A stretch of DNA of 9,246 nucleotides, from assembly GCA_966210515.1 (NCBI GenBank), contig CBIHLM010000110.1, forward strand, positions 1 to 9,246, read 5' to 3'. Under the pieces are notes generated by a model. It was not told the origin of the DNA and did not search any database. It saw only the letters and a list, made by a program, of their open reading frames with translations. The position numbers were made by a program, and so were the translations under genes. The DNA comes from Paradesertivirga sp966210515 (GTDB lineage: Bacteria; Bacteroidota; Bacteroidia; Sphingobacteriales; Sphingobacteriaceae). This document shows, one piece after another, positions 6,946 to 9,246 of this stretch; the stretch's first letter is position 1; each line of letters opens with the position of its first letter.

Positions 6946-8232
6946 ATGAAATATCCAGGTATTTATCTTGGTCTGATTGTTTGCTGCAGCTTTTTGTCTG
7001 CATCTTGTTCGAAGAAGGGTATTGCCAACCCCGAAGCAGTTGTAACTGCCCCGGCAAGCAACATAAAATATATTGACACCCTGCCACTTAACACACCAAT
7101 GGTACATTCCGGAGGCCTTCATACAGCTGAAGATTTTATCCGCATTAAAGCTAAAATTGCTGCCAATGCCGAGCCATGGGTTTCAGGTTGGAACAAGTTA
7201 ATCGCCAATTCTCATGCACAGACCTCTTACGTTGCTGCTCCGGTAGTTAAGCTAGTGCGTGGGGGGCGAAGCGCAGAAGAACCTGATCCTGATAATTATT
7301 CCAGAGCATTTAATGACGCTGCGGCGGCCTATCAACTCGCCTTGAGGTGGAAAATAAGTGGAGAGAGCCAATATGCTCAAGCTGCGGTTAATATTCTAAA
7401 TGCATGGGCTTCAACCTGCGAAAAAATAAGTGGAGATTCCAATACCGCTTTAGCAGGAGGGATATATGGTTATCAGTTTGCGGTTGCTGCGGAACTTTTA
7501 AGAGATTATGAAGGTTGGACGCAACAGGACTTTGTGGCGTATAAGCAGTGGATGCTAAAGGTTTTTTATAGCCTCAATATGGCTTTCTTAACAACTCATT
7601 GGGGCACCTGCGATTCACACTATTGGGCTAACTGGGATTTGGCGAACCTAGCCTCTGTAATGGCTATTGGCATTCTGACCGACAATAGATCGATGTATAA
7701 CTACGCTGTTAATTATTTGCAAAGAGGGAGGGGGAATGGAAATTGGTTTAAAGCCATTAATTACGTTTTTGAAGGCGAGAATTCGGGCTTGGCTCAACTT
7801 CAGGAAAGTGGTCGTGATCAGGGACATTCTACTTTAGTCATCGCTTTGCTGGGCACGATTTGCCAGTTAGCTTGGACACAGGGAGATGATTTTTACGGAT
7901 TTGACGATAACCGCTTTTTAAAGGCCTGTGAGTATTCTGCTAAATATAATGTAGCCCGACTAAATGTGCCTTTTCAGGAATACATAAGAAGGTGGTCTCA
8001 CGATTGTCGAACAGAAACTCATACCCAAATTAGTGAGGCGGGAAGGGGAACCGCTCGCCCGATGTGGTCAGCTCCTTTCTACCATTATACAAAGGTTAAG
8101 AACCTTACTGCAAAATTTACCGGTTTGGGCGTCCAATCTACGTTTCCTGAAGGTGGCGGTGGAGATTACGGAGGCAATAGTGGAGGGTATGATCAACTTG
8201 GGTTCGGTACCTTGTTGTATGCAAGAGATTAG
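6946..8232 (+). CDS. Alginate lyase family lipoprotein (PF05426-type polysaccharide lyase)
   Basis: This 428-residue protein probably cleaves a uronic-acid polysaccharide by beta-elimination. The lipobox LSASC (Cys21) anchors it to a membrane, most likely at the surface or in the periplasm. From about residue 54 it has the Alginate_lyase pattern: HSGGLHTAEDFIRIKAKI (54-71), then Ala/Trp-rich helices of an alpha/alpha barrel (RAFNDAAAAYQLALRWKISG, 120-139). The likely active-site regions are THWGTCDSHYWANWDLAN (217-234) and ESGRDQGHS (287-295), with His225, Arg290 and His294 as candidates. The C-terminus is Gly-rich (401-427). Length suits the broad family; it is closer in style to the Bacteroidota lyases sorted into newer PL families (PL38-like) than to classic AlgL (PL5), though I cannot assign a PL number from sequence alone. 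It is the only enzyme in this PUL. Alginate is the default substrate; glucuronan or another uronan is possible. Confidence 0.85.
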   Translation: MKYPGIYLGLIVCCSFLSASCSKKGIANPEAVVTAPASNIKYIDTLPLNTPMVHSGGLHTAEDFIRIKAKIAANAEPWVSGWNKLIANSHAQTSYVAAPVVKLVRGGRSAEEPDPDNYSRAFNDAAAAYQLALRWKISGESQYAQAAVNILNAWASTCEKISGDSNTALAGGIYGYQFAVAAELLRDYEGWTQQDFVAYKQWMLKVFYSLNMAFLTTHWGTCDSHYWANWDLANLASVMAIGILTDNRSMYNYAVNYLQRGRGNGNWFKAINYVFEGENSGLAQLQESGRDQGHSTLVIALLGTICQLAWTQGDDFYGFDDNRFLKACEYSAKYNVARLNVPFQEYIRRWSHDCRTETHTQISEAGRGTARPMWSAPFYHYTKVKNLTAKFTGLGVQSTFPEGGGGDYGGNSGGYDQLGFGTLLYARD

Positions 8233-8260
8233 GTCTTTCGCTGAAGTTTCATTATTTAGC

Positions 8261-8305
8261 AAATGACAACAAATGGGGCGTCCTCTTCACAGGGTTGTCT
8301 CATTT
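8261..8305. repeat. Imperfect inverted repeat just after the lyase gene
   Basis: AAATGACAAC (8261-8270) pairs with GTTGTCTCATTT (8294-8305), leaving a 2-nt bulge in the right arm. An inner CCT/AGG pairing (8282-8284 with 8291-8293) is also possible. It begins 28 bp after the lyase stop with no T-run after it. It may be a 3'-UTR stem-loop or a secondary terminator; confidence is low. Confidence 0.35.
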
Positions 8306-8321
8306 GAAAAAGCTACACATT

Positions 8322-8360
8322 AATAGATCGGGCTGCTCATAATGGGCAGCCTAATCTATT
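8322..8360. terminator. Probable bidirectional terminator between convergent operons
   Basis: Two stem blocks pair in register: AATAGAT (8322-8328) with ATCTATT (8354-8360), and GGCTGC (8331-8336) with GCAGCC (8346-8351). A G-T pair and one mismatch join them, with a loop of at most 9 nt. The + strand 3' arm ends ATTT. The T-runs are short on both sides, but position between convergent genes and stem strength support termination of both the PUL (+) and the cupin operon (-). The right arm overlaps the cupin stop codon (8356-8358). Confidence 0.7.
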
Positions 8361-8703
8361 TAAAGGAAATAAACACTGACTTCCTTTCGATCATTTCAAG
8401 GTTTCTGGTTTTATGCCCTTTACCCGTTGTATCTTCCATCTGCAGAACATCGCCTCCGGTAAAAACACGTTTCTCTCCTAATGATGTTTCAATCTCGATT
8501 TTACCGTCGAGCAGAATAATAAATTGTCTGGCAGGAGCGGTATGAAAGTCGTAATCGTAGGCAGGTAGCACCTTGCGAAATACAAGGCTTTCTACTTCAT
8601 ACTTTTCAGATAAATATCCAATAGTTCCGGCCGGGTTTAGGGGTACTCTAATTTCTTCAAATTGTGAATCTCCGTTAATATCAGAATATACTTTGGTGAT
8701 CAT
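8356..8703 (-). CDS. Small single-domain cupin protein
   Basis: This 115-residue cytoplasmic protein has no signal peptide. Its centre is a cupin beta-barrel: DYDFHTAPARQFIILLDGKI (50-69) is the first cupin motif, with His54 and Gln60 as possible metal ligands, and GGDVLQMEDTTGKGHKTRN (83-101) is the second, with His97. Similar small Bacteroidota cupins have no proven reaction, so none is assigned. Start choice: the ATG at 8703 has GGAGGAG (8713-8707 on the - strand) three bases upstream, a strong Shine-Dalgarno for this phylum. Longer in-frame starts at 8715 and 8751 exist, and the latter would overlap the acetyltransferase gene. With the chosen start, 14 bp separate it from the upstream gene's stop, so it is the last gene of a - strand operon. 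The cupin call is good; function is unknown. Confidence 0.82.
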   Translation of the reverse strand: MITKVYSDINGDSQFEEIRVPLNPAGTIGYLSEKYEVESLVFRKVLPAYDYDFHTAPARQFIILLDGKIEIETSLGEKRVFTGGDVLQMEDTTGKGHKTRNLEMIERKSVFISFK

Positions 8704-8717
8704 AAACTCCTCCATAA

Positions 8718-9014
8718 TTACTTTGCCCTTTCTATAACTAAACGATTCCATTCTGGATGTCTTTTAAGAAAGCTCTGTACATACACACAAAGCGGAACAA
8801 GCTTTAACTGGTTCTCTTCCAGGTATCGGAGCGTCTTTTCAACTAAGGCGGCGGCGATTCCGTTGCCCTCCAGTTCCTTTGGAACTTCTGTGTGCAGAAG
8901 ATATACCCTATTGCCATGACTTTTATAGTCGATAAACGAACGCCGTCCGTCTACCCATAGTTCAAAATTATGCTGTTCTTTGTTATCAATTAATGCAATC
9001 TCGTCGTATTTCAT
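8718..9014 (-). CDS. YjdJ-type small GNAT acetyltransferase (PF14542-like)
   Basis: This 98-residue protein matches the short GNAT group (Acetyltransf_CG). The order of motifs is the strand RVYLLHTEVP (36-45), the acetyl-CoA pyrophosphate-binding turn ELEGNGIAAALVEK (47-60) in place of the classic R/QxxGxG/A, the PLCVYVQSFLKRHPEW segment (74-89) with the family PLC and HPE(W/Y) marks, and a short C-terminal tail. The family is about 90-100 residues, so it is complete. The acceptor is unknown for most members. The ATG at 9014 has a TTAGG immediately upstream. It lies 12 bp after the hydrolase stop and 14 bp before the cupin start, so the three genes are very likely one transcript. The family call is strong; the substrate is unknown. 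Confidence 0.92.
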   Translation of the reverse strand: MKYDEIALIDNKEQHNFELWVDGRRSFIDYKSHGNRVYLLHTEVPKELEGNGIAAALVEKTLRYLEENQLKLVPLCVYVQSFLKRHPEWNRLVIERAK

Positions 9015-9026
9015 CCTAACTCTTTA

Positions 9027-9246
9027 TTATACAAGTACTAACTTATTTGCCAGATCAATTTCCTGGAACTGAATAGTGTGTGGCCGCCCGTTATAAACTT
9101 TTAAACTAACTTCGGCGTTCAATTTCTCAAGAATTGCCACACTTTCCTGAACTCTTTCCAAAGGCACATGCGGGTCTGGATTGCCCGTGCTGATGAAAAT
9201 TGGAGTATGAGCAAAGTCGCCGGAGTAATTGGAAAGATCAAGCTTT
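9027..9246 (-). CDS. Alpha/beta hydrolase (phospholipase/carboxylesterase type), 3' part only
   Basis: The window edge cuts off the 5' end; 72 C-terminal residues plus TAA (9029-9027) are visible. The readable sequence includes YSGDFAHTPIFISTGNPDPH and later VSLKVYNGRPHTI. This is the end of the Abhydrolase_2-type fold: the Asp of the catalytic triad sits in GNPDPHVP and the catalytic His in GRPHTI. The nucleophile Ser (GxSxG) lies outside the window. The reaction would be hydrolysis of a carboxylic ester. In many bacteria hydrolases of this type (MhqD-like) sit beside ring-cleaving dioxygenases and work in quinone or electrophile stress; whether that applies here depends on the gene further upstream. 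It is the first visible gene of the - strand operon. Confidence 0.85.
   Translation of the reverse strand, partial: KLDLSNYSGDFAHTPIFISTGNPDPHVPLERVQESVAILEKLNAEVSLKVYNGRPHTIQFQEIDLANKLVLV

Noticed and set aside
7351..7436. 14-bp direct repeat AAAATAAGTGGAGA at 7351-7364 and 7423-7436 in the lyase gene
   Set aside because: Both copies encode a KISGE/D-S turn in the same frame, 24 residues apart, in consecutive helical hairpins of the barrel; protein constraint or chance explains it better than a mobile or regulatory element.
8342..8545. 67-codon + strand open frame across the end of the cupin gene
   Set aside because: Antisense to the cupin coding sequence, begins inside the terminator loop, and its product matches nothing I recognise.
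8356..8751. Longer cupin version starting at 8751
   Set aside because: It would overlap the acetyltransferase gene by 34 bp and add residues outside the cupin fold, while the ATG at 8703 has a strong GGAGGAG just upstream.

Overview
The window looks like chromosomal DNA of a Bacteroidota bacterium, most likely Sphingobacteriaceae (Pedobacter-like). The reasons are an adjacent SusC/SusD pair, lipoproteins with SPII lipoboxes, a Por-secretion (T9SS) C-terminal tail, A-rich leaders with little Shine-Dalgarno signal, and moderate, AT-leaning base composition. The genus is inferred from protein style and was not tested.

Layout. At 1-117 is the last 38 residues of a T9SS-exported protein, closed by a strong intrinsic terminator (149-170). 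The stretch 118-598 has no gene but holds three inverted repeats ahead of the main operon. From 599 to 8232 runs a compact polysaccharide utilization locus (PUL) on the + strand: a SusC/RagA TonB-dependent transporter (599-3769), a SusD/RagB lipoprotein (3778-5559), a lipoprotein with two IPT/TIG domains and a DUF5013-like C-terminus in the SusE/SusF position (5615-6793), and a lipoprotein of the alginate lyase family (6946-8232). Spacing grows along the operon (8, 55 and 152 bp), and the last gap contains a hairpin. After a convergent, hairpin-rich spacer (8233-8355) a tight three-gene operon reads on the - strand: an alpha/beta hydrolase cut by the window edge (9027-9246), a small YjdJ-type GNAT acetyltransferase (8718-9014) and a small cupin (8356-8703).

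How it works together. In the PUL the lyase would cut a uronic-acid polysaccharide at or near the cell surface, the TIG lipoprotein and SusD would hold the glycan and its fragments, and SusC would import oligosaccharides using TonB energy. Alginate or a related (glucurono)uronan is the best guess for substrate, but only from the lyase family. No PUL regulator (hybrid two-component system, ECF sigma/anti-sigma pair, AraC or GntR) and no second enzyme lies in the window, so control and later degradation must be encoded elsewhere. The - strand operon resembles general stress or detoxification genes and looks unrelated.

I see no CRISPR array, tRNA, rRNA, insertion sequence or phage gene. I found nothing that amounts to a clearly new biological system. 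The most worthwhile leads are the uncharacterised binding lipoprotein, the single-lyase design of the PUL, and the palindromes ahead of susC.
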